Below are positions 42,626 through 52,268 of a stretch of DNA of 64,000 nt, in pieces. The notes below the pieces were generated by a model, which searched no databases, was not told where the DNA came from, and worked only from the letters and a program-made list of their open reading frames with translations. Position 1 is the first letter of the stretch, and each line of letters begins with the position of its first letter. Source of the DNA: Janthinobacterium sp. 61 (GTDB lineage Bacteria > Pseudomonadota > Gammaproteobacteria > Burkholderiales > Burkholderiaceae_D); NCBI RefSeq assembly GCF_002846335.1, contig NZ_PJMQ01000001.1, forward strand, positions 4,650,001 to 4,714,000. Reading direction: 5' to 3'. The position numbers were made by a program, and so were the translations under genes.

Positions 42626-44868
42626 AAAAACCATCCGTGAGCCCCCATACCTTCTCCTTTTCGCTGCGCCGCCTGTCGGCCGCCGCCTTGCTGTGCTGTT
42701 CCGTGGCCGGCATGCCGGCACCCGCCTGGGCCGCGCCCGGCGATGAAGCGGCGCTCAATTTCGTCGGCGCCGACATCGAATCGGTGATCAAGGCAGTGGG
42801 CCATTACACCAACATCAATTTCGTCATCGATCCCCGCGTCAAGGGCACGATCACGCTGGTGTCGGAAAAATCCATCAGCAAGACGCAAGCCTTCGGGCTG
42901 CTGGCCTCCGCGTTGCGCCTGCAGGGCTACGCGGTGGTCTCCGGCGACGGCTATGCGAAAGTGGTGCCGGAAGCGGACGCCAAGCTGCAATCCGTGCCGA
43001 CCCAGGTGGGCAACGGCGCCAGCCAGGTGAAGGGCGACCAGATCGCCACCCAGGTGTTTTACCTGAACTACGAATCGTCGTCCAATCTGCTGGCCGTGCT
43101 GCGCCCCTTGATCTCGCCGAACAACACGATCAACGCCAACCCGGGCAACAACTCCTTGGTGATCACCGATTACGCGGATAACCTCAAGCGGTTGGCGAAG
43201 ATCATCGCCGCGCTCGACGTGCCCGCCTCGACGGACCTGGACGTGATCCCCGTGCGCTATGCCATCGCTTCCGACCTGGCCTCGATGGTGAACAAGCTGA
43301 TGGAGGGCGGGAATGCGGGTGCCGGCGCGGCCGCCGACACGGGCAAGGTTTCCGTGCTGGCCGACCCGCGCACCAATTCGCTGGTGCTGCGCGCGCCATC
43401 GGCGGCGCGCGCCAACCTGGCCAAGTCGCTGATCTCCAAGCTGGACCAGCCCACCACGCAGCTGGGCAATGTGCACGTGGTGTACCTGAAGAACGCGGAC
43501 GCCACCAAGCTGGCGCAGACCCTGCGCTCGGTGGTGACGTCGGACGGCACGGCCGCCACGGCGCAGCAGGGCACCAGCAACCAGGGCACGAATAACCAGA
43601 TTAGCCAGAACAACAGTGGCATGAACAGCACTGGCCTGGGCGGCAATACGCAAAGCGGCACCACGGGTGGCGCTTCGCTGAACAACGGGCCGCAGCAGCT
43701 GTCGTCCGGTGGTGCGGCCGGCTTTATTCAGGCCGATGCGTCGACGAATACCCTGATTCTGACCTGCAACGAGGCTGTCTACCGTAACCTGCGCGCCGTA
43801 ATCGACCAGCTCGACGTGCGCCGCGCCCAGGTCTACATCGAGGCGCTGATCGTCGAAGTGACGTCGTCCAAGGCGTCCGAATTCGGCGTGCAGTGGTTGG
43901 GCCTGTCAGGCGACAGCAGCAGCAACTACCGCGTGGGGGCGCTGCAGTCGTTCGCCTCGGGCACCACCAATAATATCGGTGCCATCGCCACGGGCGGCGG
44001 CAAGGTCTTGCCGACGGGCGGTCTGACGGTGGGCATCTTCAAGCAGATCAACGGCGCGCTGGGTCTGGGCGCCGTGGCGCATGCGCTGGAATCGGACGGC
44101 AACGCCAACATCCTGTCGACCCCGAACCTGATCACCCTGGACAATGAACTGGCGACCATCAAGGTGGGCCAGAACGTGCCTATCCTGACCGGTCAGTACA
44201 CCAGCACGGCCGGCACCAATACCAATCCCTTCCAGACCATCGACCGCAAGGAAGTGGGCCTGACCCTGAAGGTGCGCCCGCAAATTTCCGAGGGCGGCAC
44301 GATCAAGCTTGGCATCTATCACGAGACGTCGAGCGTGGACAAATCCACGGCGTCGGCCGTCAGCGGCATTACCATCAACAACCGCGTGATCGAAAACAAT
44401 GTGCTGGCCGACGATGGCCAGATCATCGTGCTCGGTGGCCTGATCGAGGACAGCACGGGCGACAATGCGGAAAAAGTGCGCGGCCTGGGCGACATCCCCC
44501 TGATTGGCAACCTGTTCAAGTACCAGACGCGCGAGCGCAAGAAAACGAATTTGATGATCTTCCTGCGCCCCGTCATCGTGCGCAACAAGGAGCAGAGCGG
44601 CAGCCTGGCGGCCGACCGCTACGACTACATGCGCTCGGCCGAGACGGCTGCCGTGCCGGCCACGGGCAATCTGATGCTGAAAGACCTGGGCACGCCCGTC
44701 CTGCCGGCCCTGCAGGATGGCCAGCCGGTGGGTGGCAACATGGTGACGCGCCCCGTGCCGCCGGCACCGACGCCGCCGCCAGGCGCGCCGGCCAACGCCG
44801 CCACGCCGCCGCTGCTGCAGCAATACCAGCAGCAGTCGCAGTCGCAGCCGCCGCAGCAGCAGAAGTGA
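42622..44868 (+). CDS. gspD: Type II secretion secretin GspD
   Basis: The 748-aa outer-membrane channel has a signal peptide, N0 and N1-N3 domains (about 40-360) and a secretin core (about 410-660), with VPILTGQYT and VRGLGDIPLIGNLFKY. N3 carries a long Asn/Gly/Gln/Thr-rich insertion (about 315-355). The C-terminus is a Pro/Gln-rich tail. No pilotin gene is seen nearby. The ATG overlaps the gspN stop. Confidence 0.96.
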   Translation: MKKPSVSPHTFSFSLRRLSAAALLCCSVAGMPAPAWAAPGDEAALNFVGADIESVIKAVGHYTNINFVIDPRVKGTITLVSEKSISKTQAFGLLASALRLQGYAVVSGDGYAKVVPEADAKLQSVPTQVGNGASQVKGDQIATQVFYLNYESSSNLLAVLRPLISPNNTINANPGNNSLVITDYADNLKRLAKIIAALDVPASTDLDVIPVRYAIASDLASMVNKLMEGGNAGAGAAADTGKVSVLADPRTNSLVLRAPSAARANLAKSLISKLDQPTTQLGNVHVVYLKNADATKLAQTLRSVVTSDGTAATAQQGTSNQGTNNQISQNNSGMNSTGLGGNTQSGTTGGASLNNGPQQLSSGGAAGFIQADASTNTLILTCNEAVYRNLRAVIDQLDVRRAQVYIEALIVEVTSSKASEFGVQWLGLSGDSSSNYRVGALQSFASGTTNNIGAIATGGGKVLPTGGLTVGIFKQINGALGLGAVAHALESDGNANILSTPNLITLDNELATIKVGQNVPILTGQYTSTAGTNTNPFQTIDRKEVGLTLKVRPQISEGGTIKLGIYHETSSVDKSTASAVSGITINNRVIENNVLADDGQIIVLGGLIEDSTGDNAEKVRGLGDIPLIGNLFKYQTRERKKTNLMIFLRPVIVRNKEQSGSLAADRYDYMRSAETAAVPATGNLMLKDLGTPVLPALQDGQPVGGNMVTRPVPPAPTPPPGAPANAATPPLLQQYQQQSQSQPPQQQK

Positions 44869-44878
44869 CGGGACAGCC

Positions 44879-46300
44879 ATGAGCAATCTGCTTCCCTACG
44901 CCTACGCGCGCGATTTCGGCCTGCTGGCCCGGCCCGGCGCGGTCGATGGCGCCCCGGTCGACGTGCTGGTGGCGGCATCGACGGCGCCTGCGGCCATTGC
45001 CGAAGTGTCGCGCCGTTTCGGCCAGATTCAATTGACGGTGCTGCCGCGCGGCGAACTCGATGCGGCCATCGCCAGCGCCTACGCGGGCGGCGGCGGCGAC
45101 GCGTCGCAGATGGCCGATGAATTCGACGCCGACCTGGACTTGACCAAGCTGCTGCAGGACGTGCCGGCCATCGAGGACTTGCTCGAATCGTCCGACGACG
45201 CGCCCGTCATCCGCATGATCAACGCGCTGCTGACGCAGGCGCTGCGCGAAGGTGCTTCCGATATTCACATCGAGCCCTTCGAGCAGACGTCCGTCGTGCG
45301 CTTTCGCATCGACGGCAGCCTGCGCGATGTGGTGCGCCCCCGCAAGGCCATCCACGGTTCGCTGATCTCGCGCATCAAGATCATGGCGCAGCTCGACATT
45401 GCCGAAAAGCGCTTGCCGCAGGACGGCCGTATCACCCTGCGCGTGGGCGGAAAACCCGTCGACGTGCGCGTCTCGACCCTGCCGACGGGGCATGGCGAAC
45501 GGGCCGTATTGCGTTTGCTGGACAAGGAAGCGGGCCGCCTCGACTTGCAGCACCTGGGCATGAGCGCCCCCATGTTGAAACAGTTCGATGGTCTGATCAC
45601 GCAGCCGCACGGCATCGTGCTCGTCACCGGTCCCACCGGTTCGGGCAAGACGACGACTTTGTACGCGGCGCTGTCGATGCTCAACGCCACCACCACGAAC
45701 ATCCTGACGGTGGAAGACCCGATCGAGTACGACCTGGCGGGAGTGGGGCAAACGCAGGTCAACCCGCGCATCGACATGACTTTTGCCAAGGCGCTGCGGG
45801 CGATTCTGCGGCAAGATCCCGATGTGATCATGATCGGCGAGATCCGCGACCTGGAAACGGCGCAGATCGCCGTGCAGGCATCGCTGACGGGTCACCTGGT
45901 GCTGGCGACCTTGCACACGAACGATGCGTCGGCGGCCGTCACGCGATTGCTGGACATGGGTATCGAACCGTTCCTGCTGTCGTCATCCTTGCTTGGGGTG
46001 CTGGCGCAGCGCCTGGTGCGCAAGTTGTGCGGCTCCTGCAAAACCTTCGATGGCCAGTACTGGCAGGCGGTCGGTTGCGAGCAGTGCGGCCAGACGGGCT
46101 ACCAGGGCCGCGTGGGCGTGTACGAGCTGCTGCGCACGACGGAGCAGATCCGCGCGCAGATCCACAACCGCGCCTCGGAAGCGGACGTGCGCGCCGTCGC
46201 CCTGCAGGACGGCATGACGAGCATGCGCGACGACGGCGAACGCTGGCTGCGCGACGGCACCACCACGCAGGCTGAATTGCTGCGCGTGACCAAAGACTAG
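44879..46300 (+). CDS. gspE: Type II secretion ATPase GspE
   Basis: The 473-aa hexameric motor has Walker A GPTGSGKTTTL near residue 250, Asp-box EDPIEYDL, Walker B IMIGEIRDLETA and His-box LVLATLHTND. A zinc-binding tetracysteine is present: CGSC followed by CEQCG. It drives pseudopilus assembly together with GspF and GspL. GGGA lies before the ATG. Confidence 0.96.
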   Translation: MSNLLPYAYARDFGLLARPGAVDGAPVDVLVAASTAPAAIAEVSRRFGQIQLTVLPRGELDAAIASAYAGGGGDASQMADEFDADLDLTKLLQDVPAIEDLLESSDDAPVIRMINALLTQALREGASDIHIEPFEQTSVVRFRIDGSLRDVVRPRKAIHGSLISRIKIMAQLDIAEKRLPQDGRITLRVGGKPVDVRVSTLPTGHGERAVLRLLDKEAGRLDLQHLGMSAPMLKQFDGLITQPHGIVLVTGPTGSGKTTTLYAALSMLNATTTNILTVEDPIEYDLAGVGQTQVNPRIDMTFAKALRAILRQDPDVIMIGEIRDLETAQIAVQASLTGHLVLATLHTNDASAAVTRLLDMGIEPFLLSSSLLGVLAQRLVRKLCGSCKTFDGQYWQAVGCEQCGQTGYQGRVGVYELLRTTEQIRAQIHNRASEADVRAVALQDGMTSMRDDGERWLRDGTTTQAELLRVTKD

Positions 46301-46310
46301 GCCCGCCACC

Positions 46311-47531
46311 ATGCCCGCATTCCGTTATGAAGCCGTCGACGCCCAGGGCGCTACCCGCAAGGGCGTGCTCAATGCCGATAGCCCCCGTTCCGCGCGCGCC
46401 GAGTTGCGCGTGCAAGGCCTGGTACCGCTGACCGTCGAGCCGATTGCCGCGCAGGTGGACGCCGCCGGCGTCACCAAGCGGCGCGGCTTCGGCGAGCGCC
46501 TGTCCAGCACCGAGCTGGCCCTGTTTACGCGCCAGCTGGCCAGCCTGCTGGAAGCGGGCCTGCCGCTGGAGCAAGCCTTTTCCGCCCTGCTGGAACAGGC
46601 CGAGCGGCCGTATCTGCGCGACCTGATCGCTTCCATCCGTTCGGAAGTGATAGGCGGCGCCGCGTTTTCCGACGTGCTGGCGCGCCATCCACGCGATTTT
46701 GCGGAAATTTATCGTGCGCTGGTGGCGTCGGGCGAGCAGATCGGCCATTTGTCGCGCGTGCTGTCGCGCCTGGCCGACTATATCGAGCGGCGCAATGCGC
46801 TGGTGCAGAAGGTCAAGCTGGCGTTTACCTATCCGGCCATCGTCACGGTGGTGGCGTTTTCCATCGTGATTTTCCTGCTCACCTACGTGGTGCCGCAGAT
46901 CGTTTCCGTGTTCGCCAATACCAAGCAGAAGCTGCCCATGCTGACGGTGATCATGCTGGCGCTGTCGGACTTCGTGCGCCATTACGGCATCATCGTGGCG
47001 ATTGCCCTCGTCGGCGCCTGGGTGGCCTGGCGCCGCGCGCTGCAGCAGCCTGCATTGAAACGGCGCTGGCATACCTGGCTGCTGACGGCGCCCCTGTACG
47101 GCAAGTTCGAGCGCAGCCTGAACACGGCGCGCTTCGCCAGCACGCTGGCCATCACCACGGGGTCCGGCGTGCCGATCCTGCGCGCGCTCGACACCAGCCG
47201 CGATACCTTGACCAATGTGGCGATGCAGGAACTGGTGGCCGAGGCCAGCGGCGCCGTGCGCGAGGGCGTCAGCCTGGCGCGCGCGCTGTCGGCGCAAAAG
47301 CATTTTCCGCCCATGCTGATCCACATGATACGCGCGGGCGAAATCACGGGCGAGCTGCCGGCCATGCTGGAACGCGCCGCCAGTGCGCAGGAGCAGGACC
47401 TGGAACGCCGCACCCTGACCATCGCCGGCTTGCTGGAGCCGGCGCTGATCCTGGCCATGGGCGTGGTGGTGCTGCTGATCGTGCTGGCCGTGCTGATGCC
47501 GATTATCGAGATTAATCAGCTGGTGCGTTAA
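46311..47531 (+). CDS. gspF: Type II secretion inner-membrane platform protein GspF
   Basis: The 406-aa protein has two GspF domains (about 70-195 and 272-395), with FTRQLASLLEAGLPLEQAF and FASTLAITTGSGVPILRAL, and three membrane helices. It forms the platform above the GspE motor. It starts 10 bases after gspE; the upstream sequence has only a weak ribosome-binding site. Confidence 0.96.
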   Translation: MPAFRYEAVDAQGATRKGVLNADSPRSARAELRVQGLVPLTVEPIAAQVDAAGVTKRRGFGERLSSTELALFTRQLASLLEAGLPLEQAFSALLEQAERPYLRDLIASIRSEVIGGAAFSDVLARHPRDFAEIYRALVASGEQIGHLSRVLSRLADYIERRNALVQKVKLAFTYPAIVTVVAFSIVIFLLTYVVPQIVSVFANTKQKLPMLTVIMLALSDFVRHYGIIVAIALVGAWVAWRRALQQPALKRRWHTWLLTAPLYGKFERSLNTARFASTLAITTGSGVPILRALDTSRDTLTNVAMQELVAEASGAVREGVSLARALSAQKHFPPMLIHMIRAGEITGELPAMLERAASAQEQDLERRTLTIAGLLEPALILAMGVVVLLIVLAVLMPIIEINQLVR

Positions 47532-47550
47532 GAGAAATATCAAGGAAACC

Positions 47551-48111
47551 ATGAAGCGTTTGCCACAACTTGTAAGTTTGCTCGCCGTCGTGGCGCTGTC
47601 CGTGTCGCTGGCCTACTGGGCCATGCAGCTGTTCAAGGCACCGCAACGCCCCATCAATCCACCCCCCGTGCCGGTGGTGCAGGATGCCAGCGTGGAGGCG
47701 GGCGCTTCGCTGTTCGGCGGCCAGGTCAGCGTGGCCACGGCCAGCAACTACCAGCTCAAGGGCGTGGTCGCCGCCGGCAATGGCCGTGGCAGCGTGGCCA
47801 TCATCTCGACCGATGGCAAGCCTTCTGTGGCACTGCCGGAAGGCGCCGAGGTGGTGCCAGGCGTGACGGTGCTGGAAGTGCATGCGCGCCATGTGCTGCT
47901 GCGCGATGGCGGCGTCAGCAAGCGTATCGACCTGGTGGCCGACGACAAGGCGCTGGCTTTGCCGGCGCAAGTGTCCGCCACCCCGGCGCCGGCGCCTGCG
48001 CCGACAACGAATTTGGTGCCGCCGCCGCTGCCGATGGAGCAGCAGCGTCCGGCAACCATAATGCCGGCGCCGCCGCAGGTGACCACCACCAGCACGCCGC
48101 CGTCGAATTGA
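47551..48111 (+). CDS. gspC: Type II secretion protein GspC (short form)
   Basis: The 186-aa protein has an N-terminal membrane helix (about 8-27) and a homology-region domain with ASNYQLKGVVAAGNGRGSVAIIS. This domain links the inner-membrane platform to the secretin. It lacks a PDZ domain and ends in a Pro/Thr-rich tail. In most systems gspC is first or precedes gspG; here it follows gspF. AAGGA precedes the ATG. Confidence 0.88.
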   Translation: MKRLPQLVSLLAVVALSVSLAYWAMQLFKAPQRPINPPPVPVVQDASVEAGASLFGGQVSVATASNYQLKGVVAAGNGRGSVAIISTDGKPSVALPEGAEVVPGVTVLEVHARHVLLRDGGVSKRIDLVADDKALALPAQVSATPAPAPAPTTNLVPPPLPMEQQRPATIMPAPPQVTTTSTPPSN

Positions 48112-48181
48112 GCTGATTTTCGGAACTACCCCATTACCATCATGCTGATGGCGCCGTGTCGCCATCGCGACAGGAGTCCTC

Positions 48182-50452
48182 ATGTTTTCCATCCGTGCCG
48201 TCCTGGCAGCAGGCTGCGTGGCGGCGCTGTGCGCCTTGCCACAAGCTGGCGCCGCCGCTGATGTTCCCGCCGTCATTGCCCCTCCCCCTGTTTCCGCTTC
48301 TGCGCTGGCCGTTCCTGCACCCGTAGCGGCGCGTCCGCGCATCGCCCTTGTGCTGTCGGGTGGCGGTGCGCGCGGTCTCGCGCATATCGGCGTATTGAAA
48401 GTGCTGCAGGAGTTGCATGTGCCGATCGACATGGTGGTCGGCACCAGCATGGGTGGGGTGGTGGGCGGCGCCTATGCGGCGGGCGCGTCCGTGGCGGACC
48501 TGGAGAAGATGGCGCGCGAGACCAACTGGGCGCGCGTGGTGGCCGACCGGCCGCCGCGCGACGAGCTGGCTTTCCGCCGCCGCGAGGAAGATTTATTGCT
48601 GCCGTCGCGCATCGAATTTGGCGTGAGCCGCAATGGCATTTCCACGCCGCCGGCCGCGGCCAGCAATGCGGCGCTGGAGATGGCCTTGAACCGGCTGCTG
48701 CCGGCCGGCATGCGCGACCGTCCCGCCAGCCAGCTGCCGCTGCCTTTCCGCTCGGTGGCGTCGGACCTGGTCAATGGCGAGCTGGTGGAGCTGGTCGACA
48801 CGCCGCTGTTCCTGTCGATGCGCGCCTCGCTGGCGGTGCCGGGCGTGTTTTCGCCCGTGCGCGTCAACAACCGGCTGGTGGTGGACGGGGGCCTGGTGCG
48901 CAACCTGCCCGTCGACATGGCGCGCGCCATGGGCGCCGACATCGTCATCGCCGTTAACGTGGGCACGCCGCTGGCGCCGGAAAAAGACCTGGGCAGCGCC
49001 ATCGGCGTGGCGCAGCAAATGCTGCAGATTCTCACGGAGCAGAACGTGCAGCGCTCGCTCAAGGAGCTACGCCCGCAGGATATCCTGGTGGCGCCGGACC
49101 TGACGGGCGTCAGTTTCCTCGACTTTGAAAATTATGCGCGCGCCATGCGCGCCGGCGAGCAGGCGGCGCAAGCGCTGGCCGCGCGCCTGGCGCCCCTGGC
49201 CCTGCCGCCGGAGCAGTATGCGGCGCGCGAGCAGCTGCGCCTGGCCGCGCCGGCCCTGCTGGACGTGGCCTTGCCGCTGACCCGCCTGGTGGTGGAGAGC
49301 GAGGGCGATATCAACCCGCGCATCCTGCAAGCCCAATCGGGGCTGGAGGAAGGGCAGGCGGTCAGCCAGGAAGACGTGCTCAAGGCGGCCGGCAAGCTGT
49401 ATGGCCGGGGCGACGTGGCGCGCGTGGAGACGGAAGTGGTCGATGCCGGTGAGCAGCGCGCGGTGACCATCAAGGCGGTCGAAGCGCCATGGGCCAGCAA
49501 TCGCCTGCGCTTGGGCCTGGAGCTGTCCAGCGATTTCAGGGACAGCAATAGCTTTGCCCTGAAGCTGCTGCATGTGCGTTCGAACCTGAACAGCTGGGGC
49601 GGCGAGTTGCGCAGCATGGCGCAGATCGGCAATGCGCGCGGCTATGGCGTGCAGTTCTGGCAGCCGCTGGGTGCTGGCAACCCGTGGTACATCGCACCGC
49701 AGTTGCAATACACCTCGTCGGCGATGGATTTGTTCGACCAGGGCCGGCGCAGCGCGCGCCTGGCCTATAACGGCCAGACGGCGGCGCTGGTACTGGGACG
49801 CCAGTTCGGCAACTGGGGCGATTTGCAGTTTGGCGTCACGCGCAGGGAAGTCAAGGGCAAGCTGGCGATTCCGGCCGACCCCGCGCTGCCTGAGTTGCGC
49901 GCGCTGGGCAGCACACAGTTTGTGCAGTTCCGCGCCGATACGCTCGATTCGCCCGGCTTCCCCACGCGCGGCGTGCTGTTTGACGCCACCTGGACGCGCG
50001 ATACGACCACGGGGTCGGGCGAAGCGGCCGTGGGTCAATCGTCCATCACGGGGTTGAAGGCTTTTAGCCGCGGCAACTGGGCTGGCCATGTGTATGGCGA
50101 ATGGGCGCGCTCGCAGCGTGGCGAGGCACCGCTCAACCTCGGTGGTTTCCTGCGCCTGTCCGGCACGGAATTTCAATCGGTGAGCGGGCGCAGCATCGCC
50201 CTGGCGCGCTTCGTGATGGCGCGCCGCATCGGTTCCCTTCCCAGCACTCTGGGCGGCGCCGTGCGGGCCGGCTTTTCGCTGGAAATGGGCGGCGGTTTCG
50301 ACCAGAACGCGCGCTGGAAGGCCAGCAAGTTCACGCAGGCGAGCAGCGCCTTCATCTCCGTCGATACGCGCTTCGGCCCCGTGTACGTCGCCTCGGGCGC
50401 GTCCAAGGGCGGCGAGAGCACCTTCTATCTGTTCCTGGGACCGGTCTGGTAA
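48182..50452 (+). CDS. Patatin-like phospholipase with POTRA and outer-membrane beta-barrel domains (type Vd-like)
   Basis: The 756-aa protein has a signal peptide and a Pro/Ala-rich spacer, then a patatin domain (about 50-340) with the oxyanion GGGARG (60-65), nucleophile Ser89 in GTSMGG and Asp235 in DGG. A POTRA-like segment (about 345-420) and a C-terminal beta-barrel ending FYLFLGPVW follow. This is the PlpD/FplA layout, in which the lipase is carried by its own barrel. CAGGAG precedes the ATG. It lies 70 bases after gspC, but by family it should not need the T2SS. Confidence 0.9.
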   Translation: MFSIRAVLAAGCVAALCALPQAGAAADVPAVIAPPPVSASALAVPAPVAARPRIALVLSGGGARGLAHIGVLKVLQELHVPIDMVVGTSMGGVVGGAYAAGASVADLEKMARETNWARVVADRPPRDELAFRRREEDLLLPSRIEFGVSRNGISTPPAAASNAALEMALNRLLPAGMRDRPASQLPLPFRSVASDLVNGELVELVDTPLFLSMRASLAVPGVFSPVRVNNRLVVDGGLVRNLPVDMARAMGADIVIAVNVGTPLAPEKDLGSAIGVAQQMLQILTEQNVQRSLKELRPQDILVAPDLTGVSFLDFENYARAMRAGEQAAQALAARLAPLALPPEQYAAREQLRLAAPALLDVALPLTRLVVESEGDINPRILQAQSGLEEGQAVSQEDVLKAAGKLYGRGDVARVETEVVDAGEQRAVTIKAVEAPWASNRLRLGLELSSDFRDSNSFALKLLHVRSNLNSWGGELRSMAQIGNARGYGVQFWQPLGAGNPWYIAPQLQYTSSAMDLFDQGRRSARLAYNGQTAALVLGRQFGNWGDLQFGVTRREVKGKLAIPADPALPELRALGSTQFVQFRADTLDSPGFPTRGVLFDATWTRDTTTGSGEAAVGQSSITGLKAFSRGNWAGHVYGEWARSQRGEAPLNLGGFLRLSGTEFQSVSGRSIALARFVMARRIGSLPSTLGGAVRAGFSLEMGGGFDQNARWKASKFTQASSAFISVDTRFGPVYVASGASKGGESTFYLFLGPVW

Positions 50453-51207
50453 ACGGCGCCCGGCGCGGCGGCCGAGCTGCGGCGCAAAGCCGTGAAGGCG
50501 GCAAATTCCCATGAACGGAAACCCAGCAGCAGGGTGAAACCGTCGCGCTCGGCGGGCGCCAGGCGCCGGTCGTTCTGGTGCAGCCGTGCCAGTTCCTCGG
50601 CCAGCTGGCGGATTTTCTGCACCAGCTCTTGCGCACTCGACAGCGACAGGCGCGCCGGGATGCACATCAGGGTTTCGCCGGCGCCGTCGAAATGCCCGCT
50701 GAAATAATCGGCCACCACATGTTCGCGGAAGTACTGCTGCACCGGGCCGTCGGCCAGCCAGTGGAAGGCGTTCGAGACGCGCAGGCTGTAGCGGTTCAGC
50801 GGTTTGAGTTCGATCAGGCCCAGCCGGTCCAGTTCGGCCAGGCAGCCGATGCACTCGGCCTGCGTCAGCGCATACGTTTCCACCACCTGCTCCAGGCTCC
50901 AGTGGCCCAGGCAGCAGATCGCCACCAGCAGCAGGCGCGGATGCGCCACCAGCGACTTTTCCTGCACCAGGGTGAGCGTGTCGGCATGCGGCGTGATGTC
51001 GGCCGCGCCGCGCAGTACGTCTTCCATGGCGATGCCGGAGGCCTTGCAGATCAGGGCCAGGCGCGACAGCGACATATCGTGCTGGCCAAACATGCGCTTG
51101 ACGCTCGATTCGCTCATGGCGATGCGCTCGGCCAGCACTTTATACGTGATGCCGGCGGCGCGCAGTTGGGTGCGCAGCACGCGCAAAACCAGTTCAGGTG
51201 AACTCAC
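50425..51207 (-). CDS. HTH (XRE-type) transcriptional regulator with C-terminal sensor-like region
   Basis: The protein is 260 aa from a GTG at 51207 that has AAGGA seven bases upstream. Residues 1-65 are a Cro/CI-type helix-turn-helix, with ITYKVLAERIAMSESSVKRMF. The remaining 190 residues contain a probable second winged helix (SLEQVVETYALTQAECIGCLAELDRLGLI) and no named effector domain. It is divergent from an outer-membrane protein gene and overlaps the end of the patatin gene by 28 bp. Control of the neighbour is a guess. Confidence 0.82.
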   Translation of the reverse strand: MSSPELVLRVLRTQLRAAGITYKVLAERIAMSESSVKRMFGQHDMSLSRLALICKASGIAMEDVLRGAADITPHADTLTLVQEKSLVAHPRLLLVAICCLGHWSLEQVVETYALTQAECIGCLAELDRLGLIELKPLNRYSLRVSNAFHWLADGPVQQYFREHVVADYFSGHFDGAGETLMCIPARLSLSSAQELVQKIRQLAEELARLHQNDRRLAPAERDGFTLLLGFRSWEFAAFTALRRSSAAAPGAVYQTGPRNR

Positions 51208-51375
51208 GAGATATCCTTTTTTACAAGTTTGGTAGCGGATGACGGTACCGAATGTAGCCGTTAATGGAACTTTGCACAAGGTGATAGTACTTTTCGGCAA
51301 AAGAGATGACACTCCCGCTTGTGGCTCGCGCAGCGCGCTACAACCAGGCAATCCATCCACTTGTAGAGGTTATCC

Positions 51376-51990
51376 ATGTTTCCATCTTTCCGTTTCCCCG
51401 CAGCGCTGCTGGCGTTGGCCGCCATCGCTCCCCTGCATGCCGCCGCAGCCGAGCCTGCACCAGGTCCTTTCTATGCGGGCGCCAGCTATGGCTTTCGCGC
51501 CAGTAGCGGCCTCGATTGCGTGCCTGGACAAGGCGACTGCGACAAAAGCAGCAAGCGCAATGGCAAGGCCTACCTGGGTTACAGTTTCGACGCGCTGCCG
51601 TTTCAGGGCGGCGTGGCCCTGCCTTCGGTTGAGCTGGTGGGGTATCTGGGTGGTGAAGTCAAATCCGGCTTCGACACGGGCGCAGGCAAGGTTGCCGGCC
51701 GCGGCAAGTTCACCGGCCTCGGCATGCAAGGCGTGCTCGCCTACCAGTTCGACGCCTTCAGCCTGAGCGGACGCGCCGGTGCTGCCTATACGCAGGGCAA
51801 GGTCGATTATCTGGGCGGCGGTTCGGACAAGAAGGACAAGATCGGCTTGATCTATGGCGTTGGCGCGGCGTATGCGCTGAACAAGAACTGGTCGCTGCAC
51901 CTCGATTGGGACCGCGTGCCCGTCAAGTACAACAGCAAGCAAACGACCAAGGTTGACATGTTTTCGCTGGGCGCGTCCTACCGTTTCTGA
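51376..51990 (+). CDS. Outer-membrane beta-barrel protein (OmpA-barrel/OmpW-like size)
   Basis: The 204-aa protein has a signal peptide (about 1-24), glycine-rich alternating strands and a C-terminal FSLGASYRF, the phenylalanine end typical of proteins inserted by the Bam complex. The barrel is predicted to have about eight strands. There is no periplasmic OmpA domain. AGAGG precedes the ATG. The specific function cannot be told. Confidence 0.88.
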   Translation: MFPSFRFPAALLALAAIAPLHAAAAEPAPGPFYAGASYGFRASSGLDCVPGQGDCDKSSKRNGKAYLGYSFDALPFQGGVALPSVELVGYLGGEVKSGFDTGAGKVAGRGKFTGLGMQGVLAYQFDAFSLSGRAGAAYTQGKVDYLGGGSDKKDKIGLIYGVGAAYALNKNWSLHLDWDRVPVKYNSKQTTKVDMFSLGASYRF

Positions 51991-52020
51991 CGGTAGGTTG
52001 CCGGCAATGGTGGCCTGATG

Positions 52021-52050
52021 GCGGACGCCCCCAGAAACGGGGGTGTCCGC
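52021..52050. terminator. Hairpin after the outer-membrane protein gene
   Basis: GCGGACGCCCCC pairs with GGGGGTGTCCGC (one G-T pair) around AGAAAC. It lies between two convergent genes, so it may end both transcripts, but no T-tract follows on the plus strand. Confidence 0.5.
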
Positions 52051-52057
52051 GGGCGGC

Positions 52058-52252
52058 CTATTTATCCGTTTCTACCTTCAGCAGCAATTTCGCCAGCAGG
52101 CGTTTTTCCTGCTGGCGCTGGCCAGACATGGTTTTCACGTGCGCGCCGGCGGCGCGCTGCAGGGCGGCTGTGGCGACGGGGTTGCGTGGTTTTTGCGAGG
52201 GTTCGACGCGGAACTGCATTTTCTGCCGCGTCGCCAAGGCCTTGTTTGCCAT
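52058..52252 (-). CDS. Small conserved hypothetical protein downstream of hslU
   Basis: The 64-aa protein is very basic (many Lys, Arg and Gln) and has no membrane segment or cysteine. GGAGGG lies 6 bases before the ATG at 52252, a strong signal that it is translated. It starts 16 bases after hslU on the same strand and may belong to the hslVU operon. Function is unknown; a nucleic-acid-binding role would fit the charge, but nothing else supports it. Confidence 0.7.
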   Translation of the reverse strand: MANKALATRQKMQFRVEPSQKPRNPVATAALQRAAGAHVKTMSGQRQQEKRLLAKLLLKVETDK

Positions 52253-52268
52253 CGGTTTCCCTCCTTGA

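Noticed and set aside
43560..43690. Repetitive Asn/Gln/Gly-rich stretch in gspD considered as a repeat element
   Set aside because: It is in frame and a known kind of variable insertion in GspD N3 domains.
49067..50854. 595-codon minus-strand frame over the patatin gene
   Set aside because: Antisense to the conserved barrel; no start signal and no domain.
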